A DNA stretch of 64,000 bases from an uncultured Prevotella sp. (lineage in GTDB: Bacteria > Bacteroidota > Bacteroidia > Bacteroidales > Bacteroidaceae): NCBI GenBank assembly GCA_900545525.1, contig UQZX01000006.1:51913-115912 (forward strand). Reading direction: 5' to 3'. Shown piece by piece: positions 1 through 8,386 of the stretch. A program made the position numbers and the translations under genes. A model generated the notes under the pieces. That model worked only from the letters and a program-made list of their open reading frames with translations. It was not told the DNA's origin and did not search any database. Numbering within the stretch: position 1 is the stretch's first letter; each line of letters begins with the position of its first letter.

Positions 1-498
1 CGTTTCCACAAAGCCTGCAACAAGTCCGTGGAAATTGCCGCGGAAGTTGTGGGCGCGTACCAGGAGTATCTCGTCACCCTTGTGTACAAGGCATATCACT
101 GCCGTGGCAAGCTGCGGCCATATCTCCCTGTGGCATTTGTCGCAGATCTTTGATATCCCTGTGTTAATGCGCATGGGCGAACCGCATGTGCCACAGTATT
201 GCGTTGTGGCGTCCCAGTATAATATCTCCTCACACTTTCCCGCTTCGAGATACAGTTCGAGAGGCAACATGTTGTATGACCGGCGCAACGGGCACAGCTC
301 GTACTTCCCGTTTTCTTCAGGCGGGACCGTCATGCGGAATGTTTTCACGGCATGGCTGCTGTCGGTGTCAATGTCGTGTACATAGCATCCCGCGTTGTTC
401 ACCGGGCACTTCACGCCCTGCGGGATTGTATATGTGCCATTCGCCTGTTTCTCGAGCAGCAGGTCGGACTTGTAAAAAGCAAACCAGTATGTCTTCAT
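1..498 (-). CDS. nudC: NAD+ diphosphatase NudC (3' end beyond window)
   Basis: This reading frame is open from an ATG at 498 to the window edge (166 codons), so the C-terminus is missing. NudC hydrolyses NAD(H) to NMN(H) and AMP and can remove NAD caps from RNA. The translation shows a zinc ribbon, YCGTCGSPM followed 15 residues later by CDKC, then EIWPQLATAVI where family members carry the Y-P-R-x-x-P-A-V-I stretch. The Nudix fold begins next and the sequence stops at GFVET, the first residues of the Nudix box. The N-terminal 90 residues are the usual poorly conserved NudC-N part. No neighbour shares its strand closely; the next gene ends 350 bp upstream. Identification rests on the zinc ribbon plus Nudix start. 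Confidence 0.85.
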   Translation of the reverse strand, partial: MKTYWFAFYKSDLLLEKQANGTYTIPQGVKCPVNNAGCYVHDIDTDSSHAVKTFRMTVPPEENGKYELCPLRRSYNMLPLELYLEAGKCEEILYWDATTQYCGTCGSPMRINTGISKICDKCHREIWPQLATAVICLVHKGDEILLVRAHNFRGNFHGLVAGFVET

Positions 499-850
499 GT
501 CCTGTATATGAAAAATTATGATATTGTTTACAAATGATTCTCGTTCTCTTTTTATATTATGAACAGCAACCGTGAAGATGTGTCATATACATTAATATAT
601 ATGTGTATACGGTGCATGCGCCAAGTGAGGGTATTAAAACCATGTTCTTTAAGCTCGGAGCCTGTAGGGCATATTCTTGTATTTGTCCGCCAAATAAACA
701 TTGAATATCAACATGTTATAAACGGACAAATACAAGAATATGCCCCTACCGTGGAATAATTTCAGGTCTTGCCCCTCCATGGGGTGTAATATTCATCGGG
801 CTCACATTATTTATATTTTGACATAACCTGCAATGGTTATCCGTAGGTTT
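499..850. other. Intergenic region with a long palindrome
   Basis: No convincing gene lies between nudC and the 5'-nucleotidase stop. Several short open frames on the plus strand lack start signals and family features. The one clear structure is the near-perfect inverted repeat at 664-749, listed separately. Confidence 0.6.
664..749. repeat. REP-like inverted repeat
   Basis: Two 26-27 bp arms (664-689 and 723-749) are reverse complements except for one extra G in the right arm. They are separated by a 33-bp AT-rich spacer. Each arm is itself a weak palindrome: about 7 of 10 positions of GGACAAATAC match the complement of GAATATGCCC. The outer end reads GTAGGGGC, a hallmark I associate with dispersed palindromic repeats of many bacteria. 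There is no U-tract directly after either arm, so a simple terminator is less likely. Confidence 0.75.
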
Positions 851-2587
851 CTATTGCTTTCCGAAGAGCAGGCGACGATCACGCCTAATGGCATCCTTTG
901 TCAATTCCTCCGGCACGAAGCGCCAGTTGCCGTTGGCGCGTGGGCGTATCACGCCGGCTTTCTCTATCTCCTGCATAAGATAATACCGAAGATCCCTTTC
1001 ACTTTTGTATGTTATCCTGTTCTCCAGTTCGTTGTGCGGGATTCCAGCTCCTTTTGTCAGCAGCTCGCCGCCGCCGTTGCCGCGATAGCTGTTCATCACG
1101 ACACGGTAAAGACTGTCTTTGCAGAACGGTTTGCCGTTGCTCATGCGCAAAATGCGCACCTTCTCGCCGTCGGGACGTGTCACGTCCACCTCATAGTCTA
1201 TTCCAGCGGCACTGTCGAAGTTGAATGTCATGTTGCGGAACATGTTGTGCCTTCCGTCTCCGCGTGCCGTGGTATCGAGGAGCAATATGTGGTCGTCTAC
1301 CGTCTTCATGGTGTTCACCCACAGGTCGTAGCTCATCTCAAGATGTTTTCTTATCTCTTCACCCGTGAGGGTCATGACGTAGAGCTGGTTTTCGTATTTG
1401 TATAGACTGAACATGTCGCTCACGTGCACGTCTCCTGCCTCTATGCAGGCATCGGGAGACAGGGGCGCGTTGAACGAGATGTCTGCTCCCGTTATCTGGA
1501 GCTGCAGGTTGTGGATAAGGTCGACGAATGCCGAACTGCCGAAAAAGCTGTCCCGTGTGTATATACTTCCTGCAAACGTTCCTATCTTTTTGTTTACGTA
1601 CGAGCCGATGTTGTCCGTTATGCCGCGGAAACGTTCCATATATTCCTTGTCCACATCGTATCCCGATATGTCTGTTATTCCTCCCGTCACCGTCTTTCCT
1701 TCAACGCGCCCGTTAACAAGCGTCAGCGTTATCTCCGCATCAGCCACGGCAAGGGCGTTGTTTGCCGGATTGAGGCACAGGACCTGTCTGCCAGCATTGT
1801 CTGTTATCTGTCCGCAGTATTGCGAATGGTCGTGACCGAATATTATGAGGTCAAATCCTGATACTTCGCGCGCTACTTTCAGTGTTGCGTCCTCTTCGTA
1901 TGCATCTGTGGTTATTCCGCCTTCCTTGCCGGAGTGGAACAGTCCGATGATGACATCGGGGCTTTCGTTCTTCTGGATGTATTTAACCCACCGGCGTGCC
2001 GATACAACCATTTCTTCAAATCGCATGCCCTGCCACAGGTTCTCCGTCAGCCAGTTTGGAATGGCAGGTGTAAGAAGTCCGAGTACGGCAATTCTTACAC
2101 CCTCCTTGCATATTATCGTGTACGGGGAGAAGTAGGGCTTGCCGTTGTCCGTTCTTATGACATTTGCACCAAGAACAGGGCATTTAACCTCGTCAGCCCA
2201 CTTGTCGTATACGGCATGTCCGGTCTCCACATCGTGGTTGCCTATCGTCTGTGCATCATATCCGAGATAGTTTAAAACATCTGCCGCAATGTTTGTTACA
2301 TCGGGTCTCACATAATTGAAATAGTAGCACGTGGGCTGTCCCTGCAATATGTCGCCGTTATCGAGCATAATGAAGTTGCTGCCGTATTTTTTTCTCATCA
2401 TGCCGGCGTATGTGCTCAGCCTTGCCAATGAGCCTTTAGTGTTCTTGCGTTCGATGAAGTTGTATGGAAAAAAGCATCCGTGTACGTCGCTTGTGCCCAG
2501 CACACGCAGTTTTACTGTCTTTGTCTCAGCCATCGTTGATAAGTTAATGCAGATAATAAAAACGATAAAAGCTATAAATCTTCTCAT
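851..2587 (-). CDS. Secreted 5'-nucleotidase / 2',3'-cyclic phosphodiesterase family
   Basis: This 578-aa protein hydrolyses nucleotides or related phosphomonoesters outside the inner membrane. Residues 1-20 form a signal peptide ending at a possible cleavage after TMA. The metallophosphoesterase domain (about 26-290) has the metal-binding motifs in order: GTSDVHG (D34, H36), LDNGD, GNHDVETG and GHDHSQ. The C-terminal substrate-binding domain of the UshA/CpdB type follows from about 330 to 530. Length fits the family. It lies 62 bp downstream of the tethered regulator on the same strand and may be co-transcribed. Exact substrate (5'-nucleotide, cyclic nucleotide or other) cannot be read from sequence. 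Confidence 0.88.
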   Translation of the reverse strand: MRRFIAFIVFIICINLSTMAETKTVKLRVLGTSDVHGCFFPYNFIERKNTKGSLARLSTYAGMMRKKYGSNFIMLDNGDILQGQPTCYYFNYVRPDVTNIAADVLNYLGYDAQTIGNHDVETGHAVYDKWADEVKCPVLGANVIRTDNGKPYFSPYTIICKEGVRIAVLGLLTPAIPNWLTENLWQGMRFEEMVVSARRWVKYIQKNESPDVIIGLFHSGKEGGITTDAYEEDATLKVAREVSGFDLIIFGHDHSQYCGQITDNAGRQVLCLNPANNALAVADAEITLTLVNGRVEGKTVTGGITDISGYDVDKEYMERFRGITDNIGSYVNKKIGTFAGSIYTRDSFFGSSAFVDLIHNLQLQITGADISFNAPLSPDACIEAGDVHVSDMFSLYKYENQLYVMTLTGEEIRKHLEMSYDLWVNTMKTVDDHILLLDTTARGDGRHNMFRNMTFNFDSAAGIDYEVDVTRPDGEKVRILRMSNGKPFCKDSLYRVVMNSYRGNGGGELLTKGAGIPHNELENRITYKSERDLRYYLMQEIEKAGVIRPRANGNWRFVPEELTKDAIRRDRRLLFGKQ

Positions 2588-2649
2588 TACGTTGTTCCTA
2601 ATTCCTCTTGTTTATTCATTAAAAACAGGCGGTCAGCATGTTTCCGCAT

Positions 2650-5600
2650 TCATTCCGACTCATTCGCTGTTGCCTCGGCTGCACTTCTGTTTGTTTCCGC
2701 GGCATTCTTGCTTTTAGCCTCTTCGCGATATTTTGTCGGAGTTATACCCATTTTCAGCTTGAACGTGCGTGTGAAATAAACAGGGTCGTTGAAGCCTGTC
2801 TTGTATGCAATCTCCTGTATCGTGGTATTGGTGTTTTCCAGATACATTATAGCTTTCTTGAACCTGAAGTCGCTTATAAGTTCCTTCGGCGACAAGCCTG
2901 TCAGCGACTTCACCTTATTGTAGAATGATGTTCTTGAAAGTGATGAGTTTTCAAGCATGTTCTCTATTTTTATGTTGGCGTCGGTATAGTGTTCCTCAAG
3001 CCAGTCGAGCAGTTGCTTCACAAACTCGTAGTCGTCATCATGCTTGAAGGCTATATCCTGCGGTCCTACTTTTATCACCTTCATGTTCTCAAGGTCTATC
3101 TTGCGCTTCTTTCTCACCCAGAAGTATATGCCGCAGCCAAGGACAATAAGTATTATGTATATCCACAACGCCACCGTGGATGCCCAAAAGTATGGCGGCA
3201 CCTTTACCGTTATTTCCGCTATCTCGTATTTATCAGGCGATTCGAGCAGAAATGCCTTTACCTTGAACTTATATGTTCCGGCAGGAATGTCATAGAAGCT
3301 TGCCATGCGCATGGCATCGGCATTGTGCCACTCGTCGTCATATCCCTCAAGCATATACTGATAGTGAACCCTGTGCTGGAGATGATGACTGAGCGATGCG
3401 AAGCTGAAGGCGAATGCGCTTGAGCGGCTCGGCAGCCTTACGTAGTTGCTGTCGGGGATGTAATAGTCGTAGAAGTCGTTAAGACGAGGACTTACAATTT
3501 CGTTGTTGATGTAGAAATTTGTTATCTTCAGTTTAAGTTCCTCATTCTTGGGCATGGAGAAATTGTTTCTGTCTATCAGGTAGTAGCCGTCGAGGGTGCC
3601 GAAAAACAGTTTTCCGTTGTTGAGTTGTGTCGCGGCACACTCCGAGCAGCTCACATCGCCGATGCCGTCCAATGACGAAAATATAGCAAACTGCTGTTTT
3701 TCCGGATAGAATGAGCATATAGTCTGGTCTGTCGTGAACCATACCGTCCCGTTGTTGTCGAACGTTATACTTTTTATCTCACTTGACGGCAGTCCGTTCT
3801 TGTCGCTGTATGTCTCAAACATCCAACCGCCATCTTTGTCCTTCTGCACAGCCCTGCTCAGTCCGCCGCTGTTTGTGGCAATCCACATCCGTCCGTCCTT
3901 AGCCTTTGCTATCTGTATGATATCATAGCTCTCTAACGGTCCTAAATTGCCGTCATAGTTTTTCGTCTGTTTTAGCCGTGTGCTGCATATCTTCTTTGTT
4001 TTGCTGTTATAGCTGAAGAGTATTATTCCGTCTGACGTCCCCGCCCATACAAGTCCGCTGTTGTCCACGGCAAGGGTTCTTATCCTGCGGTACAGGCTGT
4101 TGCGGATATCGCTGACCGTATTGTTGGCATTGATAAAGCCGTACCTGTCGTTCCCGCCCGGCAGCATGTTTATCCCTCCGCCGAACGTAGCAATCCAGAT
4201 GTTGCCGTCCTTGTCCTCCACCGTACAGTATACATTGTCCGAACTTATGCTCTGTCTGTCTGTTTCGTTGTGACGGAAATGTTTCATTATGTATCCTCCG
4301 TTCCCGTCGGCGGTCATTCTGTACAGTCCGTTCCCTTTGGTGCTCATCCAAATATTACCTTTTCGGTCCTGCATGAGATTATATATCCTGCCGATGTTTC
4401 CGCCTTCAGAGTTTTTGTCTGTCACGGTTCTTTTGCCCTTGTCGAAGATATACAGTTTTCCGGCTTTGCTTCCGATGAACAACTTTCCGCTTTTACGGTC
4501 CTGAAGTATTGCCCTTATTTCATTGGCGTCATAGCTTGTGGCATCCGGTTCGAGCTTATATCTTGATATATGGTTGCTGAAAAGCTCAAGTTTTTCCAGT
4601 CCCCGCCTTATGGTAGACATCCATATCACTCCGTGGGGCATGGGCAGATATGCCGTCAGTGTGTTTGACAGGTTCCACGGATTATCAGGATTGTTGTGGA
4701 AATATTTTATCTCGTCTGCCTGCCTGTCATAATATCCGAAACCACCGTGGTTCATCCTTACCCACATAATGCCGTCTGCCTCACTGAACATTCCGCCGTT
4801 AAGGTCTATGTCGGGTATGGTGACAATCTGCGTAAAGTCCTTTATGTCACCTGTGGTTGTTTTCAGCCTTGACACGCCTTGTTTTTCCGTAGAGAACCAC
4901 AACAGTCCTTCACTGTCTGCATATATCGAAGAAACATGCTTTTCGTTGAGCTGTTTTATAAGTTTGTTTTGTCCCTTGTTGTCTATATATAATATCTTTC
5001 CGGACATAGTGCCGGCATACAGGCTGTTTCCCCTATATGTCGCCGCCGTGATGTCCTCACCGGCAAAACAGCGGTAGGATATCTGCCCTGTCTCATTGTC
5101 AAGCAGCATCATACCGTTGTTGGTCGCCAGCCACACATTACCCTGATCGTCACATACTACTTTGTTGACATTAATCTTGCCCAGCGGATAGTTTCTTCTT
5201 GTAAACTTGCTGTTTGCAAGTCTTATGCGGTAAATTCCCTTGTTGTCTACTATCACATATACGTCTCCGTTGGGAGCAACTGTTATTTCATGGGTGGTAA
5301 TAAAATTGCTTCCGCCGTTTATTCCCTGAAAAGCACTGGTAATCTTGTCTGTATTTCTGTCGAGTACAAATACGCGGTTGTCGTACATTCTCATCCAGAT
5401 ATTACCTTCCGTGTCCGTATGTATTTTAAGTATTCTGTTGTGAAATTCGGGAATGTTGCTTCTCAGTCCGGTACTGTAGTTGTAGAAGGAATAACCATCA
5501 TAGCGGCATAGCCCGTTGTATGTGGCAAGCCATATATATCCGTATTTATCGGTAGTTATGTCAGATATTGCATTACTTGCCAGCCCGTCTTTTGTCGAAT

Positions 5601-5694
5601 AGTGTGAAAGCTTTGCTTTAAGGTCCAAGGCATGTATATCGTTCATGGCAATCATTGCCAGTATAGATGTTATTATTATAGCCGTCTTTTTCAT
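2650..5694 (-). CDS. Membrane-tethered AraC regulator with propeller sensor, no kinase
   Basis: This 1014-aa protein resembles the Bacteroidetes hybrid two-component regulators but lacks the phosphorelay. After a signal peptide (1-22) come many propeller repeats of the type DGxxWxxTxxGL (about 30-720), then a Y_Y_Y domain (about 755-832) and one transmembrane helix (about 838-860, followed by WVRKKRK). A short linker leads directly to an AraC HTH domain (about 890-995; GFNDPVYFTRTFKLKMGITP is the second helix-turn-helix). No histidine-kinase H-box, HATPase or receiver is present between membrane and HTH. The known family analogue for a tethered regulator is SusR. It probably controls a carbohydrate or host-polymer locus; the downstream nucleotidase is one candidate target. 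Its leader carries two -7 boxes. Confidence 0.85.
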   Translation of the reverse strand: MKKTAIIITSILAMIAMNDIHALDLKAKLSHYSTKDGLASNAISDITTDKYGYIWLATYNGLCRYDGYSFYNYSTGLRSNIPEFHNRILKIHTDTEGNIWMRMYDNRVFVLDRNTDKITSAFQGINGGSNFITTHEITVAPNGDVYVIVDNKGIYRIRLANSKFTRRNYPLGKINVNKVVCDDQGNVWLATNNGMMLLDNETGQISYRCFAGEDITAATYRGNSLYAGTMSGKILYIDNKGQNKLIKQLNEKHVSSIYADSEGLLWFSTEKQGVSRLKTTTGDIKDFTQIVTIPDIDLNGGMFSEADGIMWVRMNHGGFGYYDRQADEIKYFHNNPDNPWNLSNTLTAYLPMPHGVIWMSTIRRGLEKLELFSNHISRYKLEPDATSYDANEIRAILQDRKSGKLFIGSKAGKLYIFDKGKRTVTDKNSEGGNIGRIYNLMQDRKGNIWMSTKGNGLYRMTADGNGGYIMKHFRHNETDRQSISSDNVYCTVEDKDGNIWIATFGGGINMLPGGNDRYGFINANNTVSDIRNSLYRRIRTLAVDNSGLVWAGTSDGIILFSYNSKTKKICSTRLKQTKNYDGNLGPLESYDIIQIAKAKDGRMWIATNSGGLSRAVQKDKDGGWMFETYSDKNGLPSSEIKSITFDNNGTVWFTTDQTICSFYPEKQQFAIFSSLDGIGDVSCSECAATQLNNGKLFFGTLDGYYLIDRNNFSMPKNEELKLKITNFYINNEIVSPRLNDFYDYYIPDSNYVRLPSRSSAFAFSFASLSHHLQHRVHYQYMLEGYDDEWHNADAMRMASFYDIPAGTYKFKVKAFLLESPDKYEIAEITVKVPPYFWASTVALWIYIILIVLGCGIYFWVRKKRKIDLENMKVIKVGPQDIAFKHDDDYEFVKQLLDWLEEHYTDANIKIENMLENSSLSRTSFYNKVKSLTGLSPKELISDFRFKKAIMYLENTNTTIQEIAYKTGFNDPVYFTRTFKLKMGITPTKYREEAKSKNAAETNRSAAEATANESE

Positions 5695-5756
5695 TTTATA
5701 TGTGTTCTTTTAAGGCATTGTATGGTTGTTGCTTTTGTTCTCTTTGTAGTTTATCT

Positions 5757-5834
5757 TATGCAAAGATAATGCAAACCGAGTGCAATCAAGCTTGCTTGTA
5801 ATTGCCGAGGTGCCGCTTATTTTATGCAAAGATA
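5757..5834 (-). promoter_or_regulatory. Duplicated -7 promoter element before the tethered regulator
   Basis: On the minus strand TATCTTTGCATAA occurs twice, with -7 boxes at 5834-5827 and 5768-5761. Between them lies a sequence containing GCAATTACAAGCAAGCTTG. The proximal box has a TTG at 5789-5787, giving an 18-nt spacer and a leader of about 60 nt to the ATG at 5694. I recall very similar sequence upstream of genes in other Bacteroidales, so it may be a dispersed promoter cassette. That recollection is unchecked. Confidence 0.55.
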
Positions 5835-6045
5835 GTAAAAAAACGTGATTTTTTATGCTTTATATATAATAAAGTCAAGACTTTGGCTATATAAAGAGCA
5901 TGTAATTGGAAATACAACGGCAACTTTCAGTACATATTATATAATGTCTATAAATGCGCGGTTGTATCTAAATAAGATAAAAGGCAAGTACCTGAAACAC
6001 AGTAATAAAGCATGCCGCTCTCATAGATTATTATCCGTTGTTTGC

Positions 6046-6133
6046 AAGACGTGATGTTTTGAATGCCAAAAGATGCCCTTTCATGCTCTAAAAGGCGGCA
6101 TTTGAGACGCTAAAAGGGCACCTTTTGTAAAGA
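6046..6133. repeat. 22-bp-period intergenic array (locus A)
   Basis: AAAAG boxes start at 6068, 6090 and 6112, exactly 22 bp apart. A degenerate unit lies in phase at 6046. Unit cores differ: AAAAGATGCCCTTT, AAAAGGCGGCATTT and AAAAGGGCACCTTTT. The third is an interrupted palindrome. It sits downstream of btuC and upstream of the tethered regulator. Confidence 0.8.
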
Positions 6134-6242
6134 GCTGGTGGACAGCATTATATAGTAGAATATAAGTTTGATGAATTATATAACCCCAGCCACTCCTTAA
6201 AAGACTTGATGTCCTTAACACCTTTAAGGGATATTTTGCCGT

Positions 6243-7262
6243 TCACCCCATCATCCTTCGCCTTGTTATGACGTATATGATTACCGGTGCTCCTATAAGC
6301 GGGGTGACGGCATTGAGCGGCAGGACCCCGCCCGTGCACGGCATTATGCATATAAGGTTGCAGAGCAGGGCGACAGCCATTCCCGATATCATTGTTGCTG
6401 GCATTATAATTCTGTGATTGTCTGTCGAAAGGAATATGCGTGCGATATGTGGAACGGCAAGCCCGATAAACGACACAGGACCGCAGAAAGCGGTGGTGAC
6501 GGCTGTCTGAAGACCTGTTACAATCAGTAGGAAGTTGCGCACTCTTGTGGTTCTTACACCGAGATTTTCGGCGTATTGCTCTCCTAACAGCAGGGCGTTG
6601 AGAGGCTTGATGAGCAGAAGAGAGCATATAAGTCCCAATATGGTGGCTGATGCAAATATCGGTATGCTGCCCATTGTCACTCCGCCGAAATTGCCCATGC
6701 CCCAAATCATATATGACTGCACTCCCTCTTCGGTAGCAATAAAATTAAGAAGTGAAATGGCAGACGAAGCCATGTATCCGGTCATTATGCCAATGATGAG
6801 CAGCATGACGTTGTTGCGGACCATTACGGAAAACAGCAGAATTATAAACATTACTGCCATGGCACCGGCAAATGCGGCTGTAAGCACGGCGATAAACGAA
6901 CCTGCCGATATCGTTCCTCCGGACATGCCTATGCCGGGCATCAGCATCACTATGGCTACGCCAAGACTTGCACCACTGTTTATTCCGAAGACTGACGGAC
7001 CGGCAAGCGGGTTCCGGAACGCCACCTGCAACATCAGTCCGCATGCCGCGAGGGAGGCACCGCATAATGCGGCGGTTATTGCCTGAGGCAGCCGCGACTC
7101 CAACAGTATGTATCTCCAGCTTTCATTGTCGTGCTCCTGCCATATAAGTATCTTAACCACATCCTGTAGCGGAATGTCCGCTGCACCGACAAAAAGGTTC
7201 AGAACGAAGAGCGCGACAACGGACAGGGATGTCAGGAATATATATAAGTTCTTTCTGCTCAT
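6243..7262 (-). CDS. btuC: Cobalamin ABC transporter permease BtuC
   Basis: This FecCD/BtuC-family permease (339 aa) has about ten hydrophobic helices and would form the inner-membrane channel for vitamin B12. Visible family features are the N-terminal ILLESRLPQAITAALCGASL segment, the GPSVFGINSGASLGVA motif and GLAVPHIAR near residue 265. Its ATG overlaps the stop of the upstream btuF by 4 bp, so the two are translationally coupled. It is the last gene of the riboswitch-controlled operon; no ATPase (btuD) gene follows, and the next feature is a repeat array. Assignment to B12 rather than iron-siderophore comes from the riboswitch and the btuG-like neighbour. Confidence 0.85.
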   Translation of the reverse strand: MSRKNLYIFLTSLSVVALFVLNLFVGAADIPLQDVVKILIWQEHDNESWRYILLESRLPQAITAALCGASLAACGLMLQVAFRNPLAGPSVFGINSGASLGVAIVMLMPGIGMSGGTISAGSFIAVLTAAFAGAMAVMFIILLFSVMVRNNVMLLIIGIMTGYMASSAISLLNFIATEEGVQSYMIWGMGNFGGVTMGSIPIFASATILGLICSLLLIKPLNALLLGEQYAENLGVRTTRVRNFLLIVTGLQTAVTTAFCGPVSFIGLAVPHIARIFLSTDNHRIIMPATMISGMAVALLCNLICIMPCTGGVLPLNAVTPLIGAPVIIYVITRRRMMG

Positions 7263-8386
7263 TTAAGTTTGAAGAAATATTTTGTGTCTCCCTTTATTCC
7301 GAGATCCGGATGAGCTATCATGACAAAGTCGCGCAACAGTCTCTCCGGGTGGAATGGCGTTTCTTCATAGAACGTTGAATTAAGGGTGTTGCAGCCATAG
7401 ACCTCACCGGTCTTAAATGCCTTGAACTGTTTATATCCGCTGTATTCCCTGCCAAGGCCGTCAAGTGTCAGAGGCTTGTCGCCTGCATACTTGAGCATCC
7501 ATATTCCGGCATCGGCGGAACTTTCGAGAACTTTCTCGAATGACAGTTGAAGGCTGCCGCTGTCGTTGTTGCCGGCAAACGGATATGATATCACGGCATC
7601 TTTTATAATCTGACCTATTGTGCTCCTGCCTCCCGGAACATACCATACCGAGCCTGTTTTCGTGTCCATAAGTATGGATTTCCTCACTTTTGACTTTACA
7701 GCCATGGCTTTAAGCTCCATATATTCTTTCTCTACGGCGTTGAAGATACTGTCTGCCTTTTCTTCCGCTCCCCACAGCATTCCGTAGAACTTCATCCACT
7801 CGGCGCGTCCAAGTGCCGTTGTCTCCATATAATCGGCAGCCTCTATTATCGGAATGTCCAGCTTGTCGATCTTTCCATATCCTCCGCTGTTTTGAAAAGG
7901 AGACAGCAATATGGCATCCGGATGCAGTTCTATTATTTTTTCTATTTCGGGTGCCATGCTGCTGCCGCAGTCGGTGATGCTGCCTTTCCGTACGGCATTG
8001 GATATCCGTGGTATCTTGATGTACGGAACATCGCACACTCCGGCAATGCAGCTTTCCCTGTTCAGAGACAACAGCAAGGCACAGTGGACCGACGTGCTTA
8101 TCACCGATTTCTCCAGCGGTATATGTATTACTGTGCCTTGAGGCAGTCTTACGTCAGGTCGTGTTCCTTTTTTTACAAGTATGTATGTATGAAGTATATT
8201 ATCCGTATTCCACGGATCTGTGAGCATAACGGTCGTATAGTCTGTGTGCTTCACGATTTTTATGTGTTCCGCATACTTCATCACGATGCTGTCACCCGTA
8301 TCTTCATGCCCGGCTGTTGTTTTGCCGGTGCATGAAGACATCAGTGCCGTTGCCAATACAACGATATACTTTAATATAAGCTTCAT
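7259..8386 (-). CDS. btuF: Cobalamin-binding lipoprotein BtuF-like
   Basis: This 375-aa protein is the periplasmic substrate-binding component. It has a lipoprotein signal ending LMSSC (C19), an N-terminal lobe with HCALLLSLNRESCIAGV, and a helical linker and second lobe containing HPDAILLSPF. These are typical of the class III (FecB/BtuF) binding fold. It delivers ligand from the outer-membrane receptor to BtuC. The start codon shares one base with the preceding btuG-like stop, and the end overlaps btuC by 4 bp, so all are one mRNA. Lipidation implies anchoring in the inner membrane. Substrate is inferred from operon context, not from binding residues. Confidence 0.8.
   Translation of the reverse strand: MKLILKYIVVLATALMSSCTGKTTAGHEDTGDSIVMKYAEHIKIVKHTDYTTVMLTDPWNTDNILHTYILVKKGTRPDVRLPQGTVIHIPLEKSVISTSVHCALLLSLNRESCIAGVCDVPYIKIPRISNAVRKGSITDCGSSMAPEIEKIIELHPDAILLSPFQNSGGYGKIDKLDIPIIEAADYMETTALGRAEWMKFYGMLWGAEEKADSIFNAVEKEYMELKAMAVKSKVRKSILMDTKTGSVWYVPGGRSTIGQIIKDAVISYPFAGNNDSGSLQLSFEKVLESSADAGIWMLKYAGDKPLTLDGLGREYSGYKQFKAFKTGEVYGCNTLNSTFYEETPFHPERLLRDFVMIAHPDLGIKGDTKYFFKLK

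Larger units (their letters stand above)
5695..6242. other. Intergenic region: promoter cassette and 22-bp array
   Basis: This 548-bp gap contains the duplicated promoter for the tethered regulator (5757-5834) and a 22-bp-period array (6046-6133). The part from 5840 to 6040 is AT-rich with no recognisable gene. The 6148-6240 stretch continues an open frame antisense to btuC but has no start of its own. Confidence 0.6.

Noticed and set aside
833..1405. Plus-strand open frame of 190 codons
   Set aside because: It lies fully inside the well-supported 5'-nucleotidase gene on the opposite strand.
6148..6705. Open frame of 185 codons on the minus strand over btuC
   Set aside because: It overlaps btuC in another frame, and its C-terminal part (ISLKGVKDIKSFKEWLGLYN) runs into the intergenic region. 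The composition and lack of a start make it a shadow or at most a remnant.
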